64,000 nt of DNA from Robertmurraya sp047302285 (GTDB taxonomy: Bacteria > Bacillota > Bacilli > Bacillales > Cytobacillaceae): positions 1,550,001-1,614,000 of the forward strand of contig NZ_CP154845.1 in assembly GCF_047302285.1 (NCBI RefSeq), in the 5' to 3' direction. The position numbers and the translations under genes are program-made. Position 1 is the stretch's first letter; each line of letters begins with the position of its first letter. The notes beneath the pieces are model-generated. The model made no database searches, had not been told where the DNA came from, and saw only the letters and a program-made list of their open reading frames with translations. Shown one piece after another: positions 1 to 7,718 of this stretch.

Positions 1-842
1 GCTTCAAAGTATTTGCAGGCGCTGTTTCTTCCGGTGGACAAGTGAAGGCCATTAATGTGAAGGGAGCAGCTTCCAACTATTCAAGAAAAGATATTGATGC
101 TTTAACGGAGTTTGTAGCTGTCTATGGAGCAAAGGGTCTAGCTTGGTTGAAGGCAGAGGAAGAGGGCTTAAAGGGGCCAATTTCAAAATTCATTAGCGAA
201 GAAGAGGCAACTGGCATTCAGTCAGCATTAGAAGTGGAAACAGGTGACTTATTGCTATTTGTCGCTGATAAGAAAAACGTCGTGGCAGATGCGTTAGGTG
301 CTCTTCGTCTTAAGCTTGGAAAAGAACTTGATTTAATTGACCAAAGCAAGTTTCAGTTCCTATGGGTGACGGACTGGCCACTATTAGAATATGACGAAGA
401 GGCAGGCCGTTATTTCGCTGCCCATCATCCATTTACGATGCCTGTTCGAGAAGACTTAGAATTATTGGACACTGACCCAGGTGCAGTCCGTGCGCAAGCA
501 TACGACTTAGTGTTGAATGGTTATGAGCTAGGTGGAGGATCTCTTCGTATTTTCGAAAAAGAAGTTCAAGAGAAAATGTTCTCGATTCTTGGTTTTTCTG
601 AAGAAGAAGCAAGAGAACAATTTGGCTTCCTACTTGAAGCGTTCGAATACGGTACACCACCACATGGTGGTATCGCTCTAGGTTTGGATCGCTTAGTTAT
701 GCTGCTCGCTGGTCGTACAAATCTTCGTGATACCATTGCCTTTCCGAAGACAGCAAGTGCAAGCTGCTTGTTAACAGAAGCACCAGGTGAGGTCAGTGAA
801 GCACAGCTTACTGAACTGCATTTATCATTAAAAAAGAAGTAA
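1..842 (+). CDS. aspS: Aspartate--tRNA ligase, C-terminal part
   Basis: Class II aminoacyl-tRNA synthetase that charges tRNA with aspartate in the cytoplasm. Only the last 279 codons are present; the reading frame is open from base 3 at the window edge, so the gene begins upstream. The visible part covers the bacterial insertion (GAD) domain, then the return to the catalytic core: FLWVTDWPLLEYDEE, the HHPFTMP stretch, and class II motif 3 with the ATP-binding arginine in GGIALGLDRLVML. The C-terminus (LHLSLKKK) is normal for Bacillus. A 6S RNA gene follows, as it does after aspS in B. subtilis. Identification is firm; only the 5' truncation by the window is unusual. Confidence 0.97.
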   Translation, partial: FKVFAGAVSSGGQVKAINVKGAASNYSRKDIDALTEFVAVYGAKGLAWLKAEEEGLKGPISKFISEEEATGIQSALEVETGDLLLFVADKKNVVADALGALRLKLGKELDLIDQSKFQFLWVTDWPLLEYDEEAGRYFAAHHPFTMPVREDLELLDTDPGAVRAQAYDLVLNGYELGGGSLRIFEKEVQEKMFSILGFSEEEAREQFGFLLEAFEYGTPPHGGIALGLDRLVMLLAGRTNLRDTIAFPKTASASCLLTEAPGEVSEAQLTELHLSLKKK

Positions 843-869
843 TTGGTAATAACTGCATAGGGGGCTTCC

Positions 870-898
870 TTGAAAGGGAGACTTAAATATGCTATGAT
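870..898 (+). promoter_or_regulatory. Promoter of 6S RNA
   Basis: A -35 box TTGAAA (870-875) and a -10 box TATGAT (893-898) are 17 bases apart, fitting the vegetative sigma-A consensus. Transcription would start near 905, just before the conserved 5' end of the 6S RNA. Confidence 0.8.
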
Positions 899-904
899 AA
901 GAAC

Positions 905-1100
905 AAATAAAGAGTCCTGATGTGTTTGTGGTAAACCCTATGTTTTGACCTAACATACTACCTTCGGGAGTTTGCGTTTCCTGGTGAAGTAAATGCCTAG
1001 TCAATAGGACTTACAACCACTCGGAACAGAACACCCACCTGCTGAGTGCGGGTTCAAAACGAAGGATAAACGTACGACGGCACGATTGGGACTCTTTACA
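905..1100 (+). ncRNA. ssrSA: 6S RNA (6S-1 / BsrA type)
   Basis: 6S RNA mimics an open promoter and holds the sigma-A RNA polymerase holoenzyme. The two ends pair (AGAGTCC near 911 with GGGACTCT near 1088), closing a long irregular hairpin of about 190 nt as expected for the family. The segment GTTTTGACCTAACATACTACC is typical of Bacillus 6S-1 RNA. The position between aspS and tcdA matches bsrA of B. subtilis. A sigma-A promoter lies just upstream and a terminator just downstream. The exact ends are estimated from the pairing, not measured. Confidence 0.9.
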
Positions 1101-1111
1101 TACTTAAAAAA

Positions 1112-1142
1112 AACGTTCATGCGATTAGCATGAATTTTTTTG
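1112..1142 (+). terminator. Rho-independent terminator after 6S RNA
   Basis: Perfect 7-bp stem TTCATGC (1116-1122) / GCATGAA (1128-1134), loop GATTA, followed by seven T. It would end read-through transcription from the 6S RNA gene. Confidence 0.8.
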
Positions 1143-1154
1143 TTTTAGAGAAAT

Positions 1155-1420
1155 TTATAAATTCCCTCGATTTGTGGATAAGTATTCGATAAAATGTTCG
1201 AATAAACAGTAGGAATATCGGTATGAAAAATTAACAGGAAAAATTCCGCTTAATGAGCAAGCATCATGAAAAAGAGCCCAAATAACAGGAGAAATTCCTG
1301 CTATTCCCTCAAAAAATGCCAAAATAAACGATTTTGCTCTCCATAAGCGGAAAATCTTCCGTTATTTCCCCTAAAAGGGCACCACCCAAATATTTAACAG
1401 GAAAAACTCCTCTTATTTTG
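1155..1420 (+). repeat. Dispersed palindrome-rich repeat, copy 1
   Basis: About 265 bases that match the reverse complement of 43645-43899 over nearly the whole length. The shared order is a DnaA-box sequence (TGTGGATAA, 1173-1181), ATATCGGTATGAAAAA, then several 20-25 bp near-palindromes of the type TAAxxGGAAAATTTTCCxxTTA separated by AT-rich spacers. Shared spacers include GCCAAAATAAACGATT and CTCCATAAGCGGAAAAT. No coding capacity is seen. It fills the gap between the 6S RNA terminator and the decayed transporter. Confidence 0.85.
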
Positions 1421-1507
1421 TGAAGAGGAGATTATTAATCGACAGTCTCAACAAAAGACCTCTTATACTTGAGCTAGGTCGTGCAGTTAACCTTTTTTTA
1501 CGTAAAA

Positions 1508-2112
1508 TCATGCTTCTCCCGTCTTTTCCATCCAATCCTTCCCTTCGAACATTCTTGAAACCAGCATCGCAGAAGCATTATCTCCCGTTACGTTTAAGGC
1601 AGTTGCCGGTGCATCGATGATCGTGCTGATAGCGGCAATAATCGGTAGTGCTTCCATGGGAAAACGATATAAACTGATGATTAACATTTCAGCAATCATT
1701 CCACCGCTTGCGATAGCTCCCATGACAGTTCCGCCAAGGACCGCAATTAACATCGCAAGTCCAATGGTACCTAAACCAGAAAATTCCATATCAAAGACAC
1801 TGAATAGGATGGCAATTTTTATAATGACACCTAAGACAGAACCCTCTTTATGCATAGAGGCTCCAAGTGGAATAATCGTTTCTCGTATATCTTTTGGAAT
1901 TTTCATCTTTTTTGTGGCTTCAAGATTGACAGGAAGAGAAGCCATACTGCTACAAGTAAATCTGTCCCAAACGAACCTACTAAATAAGCAAAATAGGCTC
2001 CTAATCCAATGGGTGCATAGTACATGACCAGATTTGCTTTCATCATTTTCTCCTCCATGACTTTCTTTATAGGCATTTTCATTGATTTCTCTATCGTACC
2101 ATATTTTTATGG
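1508..2112 (-). pseudogene. Decayed dicarboxylate/amino acid:cation symporter (DAACS family)
   Basis: Remnant of a sodium:dicarboxylate symporter. Reading leftwards, one frame (about 2042-1950) gives NLVMYYAPIGLGAYFAYLVG, the typical transmembrane segment of this family. The frame then changes, and from about 1950 to 1508 a second frame gives ASLPVNLEATKK, DIRETIIPLGAS, IAAISTIIDAPATALNVTGD and the C-terminus. Intact members carry roughly 50 residues between these blocks, so an internal deletion with a frame change is inferred. The first half of the protein is absent as well, where a mobile element (2149-2341) now lies. Intact family members have 400 or more residues. Not expected to make a working transporter. 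Confidence 0.82.
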
Positions 2113-2148
2113 GAAAATTATTCATATTTGAAATGCTATTATTTTAAA

Positions 2149-2341
2149 CGCTGTTTTCGCATAGATTGTGGTTTTTTGTAAAAATCCAGAAGCCGGTTTT
2201 TACCCATATATCATGGGTACTGCCATACATGAAGTTCGCGACGGCACTTTTCGCTTCCTCTTTATCATTTTTGTAGGAGGAACTGTAGGAAAATTGGATC
2301 CTTATTACTATCCAAAAGCAGCAATGTTTGCGAAAAGATCC
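2149..2341 (-). mobile_element. MITE, copy A (about 192-bp family)
   Basis: 193-bp non-coding element in reverse orientation, the same family as 40039-40231 and 44109-44299. Its ends are imperfect inverted repeats of about 28 bp (GGxTCTTTTCGCAAACATTG at one end, CGCTGTTTTCGCATAGATTG at the other). Flanks ATTTTAAA (2141-2148) and TGTTTAAA (2342-2349) agree at 6 of 8 positions and look like an eroded 8-bp target duplication. It carries the conserved internal block GAGGAAGCGAAAAGTGCCGT and the GTAAAAACC...GGTTTTTAC-type hairpin (one mismatch here). It sits beside the broken symporter and upstream of tcdA. Confidence 0.85.
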
Positions 2342-2469
2342 TGTTTAAAAAGGGACCTAATTTGAACCTTGTTGAATCTCGAGATGATAAATGGAGTAAA
2401 GTATGGTATATTTTTTACGGGTAAAAATAGAACCAAACGGTTTTAAACTGAATTTGGAGTGGTTAATAC

Positions 2470-3237
2470 ATGTTGCATCAGTTTTCTAGAAATGAACTAG
2501 CCATTGGAACTGAAGGGCTAGAAATAATGAAAAATAGTACAGTCGCAGTACTGGGAATTGGCGGAGTAGGTTCCTTTGCGGCAGAGGCGTTAGCTCGTTC
2601 CGGAGTTGGACGACTTATTCTGATTGATAAAGATGATGTCGATATTACGAATGTAAATAGACAAATTATTGCCCTTCTTTCCACAGTTGGGAGACCGAAG
2701 GCTGACTTAATGAAGGAAAGAATTCAGGATATTAATCCAGAGTGTGAAGTGATTGCGTTAAAAATGTTCTATACTGAAGAAACATATGAGCAAATCTTTG
2801 AATATGGGCTTGATTTTGTAGTCGATGCTTCCGACACAATTGTCTACAAAATCCACCTTATGAAGGAATGTCTAAAAAGAAATATCCCGATTATTTCAAG
2901 TATGGGTGCAGCAAATAAAATGGACCCAACTCGTTTCCAAATCGCTGATATTTCCAAAACTCATACCGATCCAATTGCTAAAGTCATTCGCACAAGACTG
3001 CGTAAAGAAGGAATTAGAAAAGGAATTCCGGTTGTCTTTTCAGATGAGAGTCCTGTCGTCATTCGTGAGGATGTAAGAAAGGTAGTCGGTAAAGAAGATG
3101 CGCCGATTCGAAAGGCGAAAATGCCTCCAGCATCAAACGCCTTCGTACCATCAGTAGCTGGTCTTATCATGGCAAGCTATGTCGTGAGAGAGTTATTGAA
3201 GGATATTAAAATCCAACGTGTGAAAGACGAAAAGTAG
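2470..3237 (+). CDS. tcdA: tRNA threonylcarbamoyladenosine dehydratase TcdA
   Basis: E1-like enzyme that uses ATP to cyclise N6-threonylcarbamoyladenosine (t6A) at position 37 of tRNAs to ct6A. The 255-residue protein begins with the family's N-terminal helix (ELAIGTEGLEIM). The ATP-binding Rossmann motif GIGGVGSFAAEALARSG follows at about residues 29-45, then LILIDKDDVDITNVNRQ, the segment that places the adenylation residues. The central VVDASDTI and IISSMGAANKMDPT are also typical. B. subtilis yrvM lies at the same place, between 6S RNA and rarA; here other genes separate it from rarA. An extended -10 (TGGTATATT, 2404-2412) lies upstream. A strong terminator begins at the stop codon. Confidence 0.94.
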   Translation: MLHQFSRNELAIGTEGLEIMKNSTVAVLGIGGVGSFAAEALARSGVGRLILIDKDDVDITNVNRQIIALLSTVGRPKADLMKERIQDINPECEVIALKMFYTEETYEQIFEYGLDFVVDASDTIVYKIHLMKECLKRNIPIISSMGAANKMDPTRFQIADISKTHTDPIAKVIRTRLRKEGIRKGIPVVFSDESPVVIREDVRKVVGKEDAPIRKAKMPPASNAFVPSVAGLIMASYVVRELLKDIKIQRVKDEK

Positions 3238-3267
3238 GTCAGATTATTTCTGACCTACTCTTTTTTG
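3233..3267 (+). terminator. Terminator of tcdA
   Basis: Perfect 11-bp stem AGTAGGTCAGA (3233-3243) / TCTGACCTACT (3249-3259) with loop TTATT, followed by CTTTTTT. It overlaps the tcdA stop codon. Confidence 0.9.
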
Positions 3268-3288
3268 TGCTGTTTTCGAACAAGCATT

Positions 3289-3792
3289 TTAATGGGCAAC
3301 ATGCTCACCTAGAAGGGATTCTGTCTCAGTGAGGATTTTGGCGATCGTTTCGTATTTCTGAACAAGTTCTTGGTGTTGTTCTTTCTTCTTATTATACGAT
3401 TTTTCGAGGGCAGAGGACTGTCTTTTAAGTTCCTCATATTCTTCTTGCAGCTTTTTGTTTTGTTCTGCTAATTCTTCGTGTTGCTCTCCACTCGTTAATG
3501 ACTGTAAATATTGAATAATCGTATTCAACGTTATGGCCTCTGCTTCCAGAGGTCTATTTTCGTTAGGAGGAGGAAGTTGGAGTTGTGGTGTGGGGGTGGT
3601 TGCAGCTGTTCCTTCTTCTTTACTTAAAACATGATTCCAGCGGTGACCGCAAGCAGCGGGTGTTCTCCCTAAGAGAGCTGCGGCTTTTTTAAAAGCGGCT
3701 GTTTTTGTGGCCCCCATTTGCACGTGTTCGAGCACTATTCTTCTTAGTAAATGATTTTCTTCGTCTGTCCACTTATCCCTTCTGTTTTTCAT
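3289..3792 (-). CDS. RsfA-family (Myb/SANT-like) prespore-type transcription factor
   Basis: 167-residue DNA-binding protein. Residues about 5-55 form the Myb/SANT-like helix-turn-helix typical of the RsfA family (WTDEENHLLRRIVLEHV, AFKKAAALLGRTPAACGHRWNHVL). Then comes a Pro/Thr-rich linker and a long C-terminal coiled coil (about 108-160, rich in E, Q and K). RsfA in B. subtilis is made in the prespore under sigma-F and tunes the sigma-F regulon; several paralogues exist (for example YlbO), so the exact orthologue cannot be named. It is transcribed divergently from the ABC operon. SD-like AGGATGTGATG precedes the ATG. No prespore promoter could be assigned confidently by eye. Confidence 0.85.
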   Translation of the reverse strand: MKNRRDKWTDEENHLLRRIVLEHVQMGATKTAAFKKAAALLGRTPAACGHRWNHVLSKEEGTAATTPTPQLQLPPPNENRPLEAEAITLNTIIQYLQSLTSGEQHEELAEQNKKLQEEYEELKRQSSALEKSYNKKKEQHQELVQKYETIAKILTETESLLGEHVAH

Positions 3793-3898
3793 GTCATCAC
3801 ATCCTGACTAAATGTATTATTCTTATCGTCACCGAAAGAAATCGAATTATGTAGAGTGGGCTAATTTCCTAACCATGGAAAATAATTGAATATTTATG

Positions 3899-3940
3899 TT
3901 GCATTATAAAAAGTACCGGTGTATTATTTAACTAGAACAC
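3899..3940 (+). promoter_or_regulatory. Promoter and possible GntR/YtrA-type operator of the ABC operon
   Basis: -35 TTGCAT (3899-3904) and -10 TATTAT (3922-3927), spaced 17 bases. Half-sites GTGT (3919-3922) and ACAC (3937-3940) form an inverted repeat across the -10 and start region. YtrA-type GntR repressors, one of which is encoded in this operon, bind AGTGT...ACACT-like sites over their own promoter. The operator call is inference. Confidence 0.55.
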
Positions 3941-3962
3941 TAAGACGTAAGGAGGGAATTAA

Positions 3963-4730
3963 GTGTTATCTTTCAAAGGTCTCTATTTAAAGGATTTAAA
4001 AATCTCTAGAGGTAATTTTCTTATTGGAATGATCCTTTTGTTTTTCGTAACAGTGGCTTCTTATGGGTTAAAAGAATATATGGGAGAGCCGAGTATACCG
4101 GTTATATTTTTATTCATTGCATTGGTACTGCATGTGTTTTATCTTCCAGGAATTCTTTTCACCTCTTTACAAGTAGAGGGGCAAAGCCAACTTTGGCTTC
4201 ATAACCCGAATGGAGGAGCAAAGCTTTTCTTATCAAAGTTGGCAGCTGCAACTACTTATTTTGCCGTTTCTTTGTTTGCCATTCTCCTGTTATTGAAGCT
4301 TGTTATATCAGGAATGGCGATTTCAAGTGGATTAGAGGAATTTGCTGAAATAATAGAGGGGAATCTTTTAATATTTATAGGTGCGGTTGCTGTAACTGCA
4401 TTTTATTTCGGTGTTTGGTTACTTTTTTACTGGTCACTTTATCATTCGCTAAAGGGTATCCCTTTTTTAAGTAGAATTCGCTGGCTAGTTCTACTAGTCG
4501 TTTGGATTGTGATTAATATGATCAGTAATTTTTTTGCCGAACTAAAAGTATTTGAAGTATTGAATGAAAAAGGCAGTATACAAGTCAATTTTTCAAGTCC
4601 ATACTTCAATAATAACTTTACTGAAGAAATAGGTCACGTCAATTTGTTCTCGATAGGTTTGCAAATTCTGATAATCATTAGTGTGTTTCTCGTTTCTGTT
4701 TGGTTATTAGAAAGGAAAGTTGAGGTGTAG
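3963..4730 (+). CDS. ABC-2-type membrane protein of a GntR-regulated transporter
   Basis: 255-residue integral membrane protein with about six hydrophobic segments (near residues 20-38, 44-66, 91-116, 137-165, 174-193 and 231-250). It opens the operon and most likely forms the membrane part for the ATPase encoded at 5104. The GTG start is preceded by AAGGAGGG at 3948-3955, which decides the start. Neighbouring genes (YtrA-like regulator and ATPase, then a second ATPase/permease pair) suggest a cell-envelope-stress or antibiotic-responsive exporter like the ytr/bce-type operons. The substrate cannot be read from the sequence. No catalytic motifs are expected in this subunit. Confidence 0.75.
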   Translation: MLSFKGLYLKDLKISRGNFLIGMILLFFVTVASYGLKEYMGEPSIPVIFLFIALVLHVFYLPGILFTSLQVEGQSQLWLHNPNGGAKLFLSKLAAATTYFAVSLFAILLLLKLVISGMAISSGLEEFAEIIEGNLLIFIGAVAVTAFYFGVWLLFYWSLYHSLKGIPFLSRIRWLVLLVVWIVINMISNFFAELKVFEVLNEKGSIQVNFSSPYFNNNFTEEIGHVNLFSIGLQILIIISVFLVSVWLLERKVEV

Positions 4731-4735
4731 TAGAA

Positions 4736-5107
4736 ATGGAAGATTTCCAGGCATCAAAACCAATTTATATGCAAATCGTCGATAAAATCAGTCATCAAAT
4801 TGTTCGCGGAGAACTTAAGCCAGGTGAAAAACTTCCATCAGTAAGAGAAATGGCGATTAAATCGGGTGTGAATCCAAATACCATTCAAAGAACGTATAGT
4901 GAAATGGAGAGGATGGAAATCGTGGAATCGAGGAGAGGACAGGGAACATTTGTAACTGAGGCCAATGAGATTATTGTCGATTTAAAGGAGAAACTGCAGA
5001 CCGATATGATTGCTGCCTTTGTTCACAATATGAAGGAGTTAGGCTTTTCACAGGAAGAGATGCTGAAAGGTTTGCAAAATTATATTGATAGGGAGGGGGA
5101 GAAATGA
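4736..5107 (+). CDS. GntR-family transcriptional regulator, YtrA type
   Basis: 123-residue repressor. Residues 8-77 form the GntR winged helix (PIYMQIVDKISHQIVRGELK, GEKLPSVREMAIKSGVNPN, the recognition helix TIQRTYSEMERM and the wing RRGQGTFVTE). The short C-terminal tail of about 45 residues is the small YtrA-type dimerisation arm rather than a ligand-binding domain. It lies in the operon it probably represses and overlaps the next gene by four bases (ATGA), implying translational coupling. YtrA-type regulators respond to cell-wall antibiotics in B. subtilis; the inducer here is unknown. Confidence 0.9.
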   Translation: MEDFQASKPIYMQIVDKISHQIVRGELKPGEKLPSVREMAIKSGVNPNTIQRTYSEMERMEIVESRRGQGTFVTEANEIIVDLKEKLQTDMIAAFVHNMKELGFSQEEMLKGLQNYIDREGEK

Positions 5108-5793
5108 TTAAAGTTGAACAAGTCACAAAAAAGTTTGGAAGGGAATCGGCGGTAGAGGATCTTTCTTTTTCGCTGGAAAAAGGTAAGATCTACGGATTTA
5201 TTGGACCAAACGGCAGTGGAAAGTCAACGACATTAAAGATGATTGCTGGACTAGTTTTTCCATCAAGCGGTTTGATTACGGTAAATGGCAAAAAAGTAAA
5301 TCGGAAAATTGCTAAAGAGGTCGCTTATTTATCTGAACTTGATTTTTTCTATCCGTCTTTCACAGTAAAAGATATGATCAATTTCTCTGCTACTCAATTC
5401 CATGATTTTAATATGGAGAGAGCAGGTGAATTATTAACTTTTATGAAGCTTGACCCCCAGAAAAAATTAAAACAGCTTTCGAAAGGAAATCGAGGAAGAC
5501 TAAAGCTTGTCATTACTTTAGCTCGTCAAGCCCCCATTCTACTATTAGACGAACCATTTTCAGGACTTGATCCGATGGTGCGAGATTCAATCGTCAAAGG
5601 ATTATTGTCGTATATAGATTTTAATGAACAAACGGTCGTCATTGCGACACATGAAATCGACGAAATCGAAACATTGTTGGATGAAATAATCGCAATCCAA
5701 GATGGACGAATCGTTGCGATTGAAAATGTCGAGGAATTACGAGAATCAAAGGGACTTTCCGTATTAGAATGGATGAAGAAAAATTTGATTTAA
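5104..5793 (+). CDS. ABC transporter ATP-binding protein (YtrB type)
   Basis: 229-residue ATPase. Walker A is GPNGSGKST (about 36-44), the Q-loop region is AYLSELDFFYPSFTV, Walker B is LLLDEPFSGLDP (about 149-160) and the switch histidine is in VIATHEID. The signature loop reads LSKGNRGRLK instead of LSGGQ; this relaxed form is common in YtrB/EcsA-like ATPases paired with small permeases. It is coupled to the GntR gene and probably energises the membrane protein at 3963. The next gene starts 12 bases after the stop. Confidence 0.9.
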   Translation: MIKVEQVTKKFGRESAVEDLSFSLEKGKIYGFIGPNGSGKSTTLKMIAGLVFPSSGLITVNGKKVNRKIAKEVAYLSELDFFYPSFTVKDMINFSATQFHDFNMERAGELLTFMKLDPQKKLKQLSKGNRGRLKLVITLARQAPILLLDEPFSGLDPMVRDSIVKGLLSYIDFNEQTVVIATHEIDEIETLLDEIIAIQDGRIVAIENVEELRESKGLSVLEWMKKNLI

Positions 5794-5805
5794 AAGGAGT
5801 AACCA

Positions 5806-6732
5806 ATGAGTGCTGTAATTGAAATTCAAAATGTAACAAAGCAGATAAAAGGGAAAACCATCATTGATCAAATAAGCTTTGATGTATATCGTGGCGAGGT
5901 TTTCGGTTTTCTTGGACCGAATGGTGCCGGGAAAACGACAACGATCCGCATGATTGTTGGATTAATTGGGATTACAGAAGGAGACATCAAAATTGCTGGG
6001 CACAGTATTCGTACTGATTTTGAGAAGGCGGTAAGTCATGTCGGGGCGATCGTAGAGAATCCTGAAATGTATAAGTTCATGAGTGGCTATGATAATCTTC
6101 TTCATTTTGCGAGGATGTCTTCCAATGTGTCGAAGGAAAAAATTGCGGAAATCGTAGAATTAGTAGGTTTGACTGATAGAATTAAGGATAAGGTTAAAAC
6201 GTATTCGCTCGGGATGAGGCAGAGACTGGGCTTAGCTCAATGTTTGCTCCATGATCCAGATGTTTTAATTTTAGATGAGCCAACGAACGGACTTGATCCA
6301 GCTGGAATTAGAGAAATAAGAGACCATATACGGATGCTTGCAAGAGAAAGAAATATGGCAGTTATCGTCTCTAGTCATTTATTATCGGAAATGGAAATGA
6401 TGTGTGATCGCATCGGGATTATTCAAAAAGGGAAGCTTATAGATGTTCAAATGGTCCATGATTTTGTCAATGGTGATGCGAAGGTCTATCAATTTGAAAT
6501 TCAGGAAAAGGAGAAAGCGAGAGATATTCTCTCACATTCTTATCCAGATCTTTCTGTTGACGTAACAGCAGAGGGAATTGCGCTAACCATTTCAAAAGAA
6601 GAGATCCCGTCCGTTGTGAAAACGCTGGTTCATGACGATATTTCTATATACGGAATAGAGGAAATAACGCAAACGCTAGAAGAGCGATTCTTAGAGATTA
6701 CGAAGGAAAAAGAAGGTGTAGCCCATGTTTAA
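5806..6732 (+). CDS. ABC transporter ATP-binding protein (BcrA type)
   Basis: 308-residue ATPase of the bacitracin/lantibiotic-resistance (BcrA) class. Walker A is GPNGAGKTT (about 38-46), the signature is YSLGMRQRLGLAQ, Walker B is VLILDEPTNGLDP, and the H-loop is VIVSSHLLSEME. After the nucleotide-binding domain comes an extra C-terminal region of about 85 residues, usual for this class. Its stop overlaps the start of the partner permease by eight bases. Two complete ATPase/permease pairs therefore share one regulator. The RBS is AAAAGGAG. Confidence 0.9.
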   Translation: MSAVIEIQNVTKQIKGKTIIDQISFDVYRGEVFGFLGPNGAGKTTTIRMIVGLIGITEGDIKIAGHSIRTDFEKAVSHVGAIVENPEMYKFMSGYDNLLHFARMSSNVSKEKIAEIVELVGLTDRIKDKVKTYSLGMRQRLGLAQCLLHDPDVLILDEPTNGLDPAGIREIRDHIRMLARERNMAVIVSSHLLSEMEMMCDRIGIIQKGKLIDVQMVHDFVNGDAKVYQFEIQEKEKARDILSHSYPDLSVDVTAEGIALTISKEEIPSVVKTLVHDDISIYGIEEITQTLEERFLEITKEKEGVAHV

Positions 6733-7684
6733 TTTGATCCAGAACGAGTTAATGAAAATTTTTAAAAGACCAGGAACGTATGTGATGATTGGGCTCCTGA
6801 TCTTGATGTCCTTAGTTGCAGGGGCATTTATGAAATATCAGGATAGTGGCGGGACGGTCCCTGATAATCAAGAGTGGAAACAAGGATTACAAATGGAAAA
6901 TACCGGTTTGCAAAAGCAGATTGAAGAATTGGAAGGTCAGATCCCAGCTTCACAAATTGAGTATTATAAGGAACAAATAGCCCTTAATGATTATCGAATT
7001 GAACATGAGCTATCACCAAATGTTGATTATTCAGTATGGGAGTTTGTGAGTGATGTTTTACCGATCATCGAATTCGCAGGAATGTTTACGATTATTATTG
7101 CAGCAGGGATTGTTGCTAGTGAATTTAACTGGGGAACGATCAAGCTTCTCCTTATTCGACCTGTGAACAGAGCAAAAATTCTCATTGCCAAGTATTTAAC
7201 TGTCCTTATCTTTGCTTTTATTGTTGTCGCAATTTGCTTTGGTTTTTCAACTTTACTTGGCTTTGTGTTATTTGGTGGACCAGATAGTGCTAATCCGTAT
7301 TTAAATTATCATCAAGGAACGGTTACAGAACAAAGTATGTTTCTCCACCTAGTAATTACGTATGGGCTAAATTCTGTCAGCATGGTCATGCTTGCGACGA
7401 TGGCGTTTATGATTTCAGCGGTATTTAGAAGTAGTTCACTTGCGATTGGAATTTCACTTTTCCTCATGTTTACCGGGGCGCAGCTTACTCAGCTAGTTGC
7501 AATGAAATACGAATGGGCGAAATATTCTCTATTTGCCAATACGGATTTAACGCAATACTTTGAAGGATATCCAATGCTCGAGGGAATGACATTACCTTTT
7601 TCGCTCATGGTTCTTGCCGTTTATTTTATCTTGTTCCAATTACTTGCTCATTTCGTTTTCAAAAAGCGTGACGTGGCAGCATAA
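6725..7684 (+). CDS. ABC-2 type permease (partner of the BcrA-type ATPase)
   Basis: 319-residue membrane protein. One transmembrane segment lies near residues 17-37, followed by an extracytoplasmic stretch with coiled-coil character (QMENTGLQKQIEELEGQIPA). Five more hydrophobic segments lie between about 115 and 310. This is the ABC-2 permease layout of the BcrB/NatB kind. FNWGTIKLLLIRPVNRAKIL is the cytoplasmic coupling region typical of the family. The overlap with the upstream ATPase gene implies a stoichiometric pair. It ends the operon at a bidirectional terminator shared with rarA. Confidence 0.85.
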   Translation: MFNLIQNELMKIFKRPGTYVMIGLLILMSLVAGAFMKYQDSGGTVPDNQEWKQGLQMENTGLQKQIEELEGQIPASQIEYYKEQIALNDYRIEHELSPNVDYSVWEFVSDVLPIIEFAGMFTIIIAAGIVASEFNWGTIKLLLIRPVNRAKILIAKYLTVLIFAFIVVAICFGFSTLLGFVLFGGPDSANPYLNYHQGTVTEQSMFLHLVITYGLNSVSMVMLATMAFMISAVFRSSSLAIGISLFLMFTGAQLTQLVAMKYEWAKYSLFANTDLTQYFEGYPMLEGMTLPFSLMVLAVYFILFQLLAHFVFKKRDVAA

Positions 7685-7690
7685 AATAGC

Positions 7691-7716
7691 AAAAAACCGC
7701 CATGAGCGGTTTTTTG
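7691..7716. terminator. Bidirectional terminator between ABC operon and rarA
   Basis: AAAAAACCGC / GCGGTTTTTT with loop CATGA. The A-run and T-run flank the stem, so it can terminate transcripts from both strands in this convergent gap. Confidence 0.9.
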
Positions 7717-7718
7717 TT

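Noticed and set aside
1617..2027. 136-codon plus-strand frame
   Set aside because: Antisense shadow of the decayed symporter; the minus strand carries the recognisable family blocks.
2168..2365. 65-codon open frame on the plus strand
   Set aside because: It lies inside MITE copy A, has no SD, and is not kept in copies B and C.
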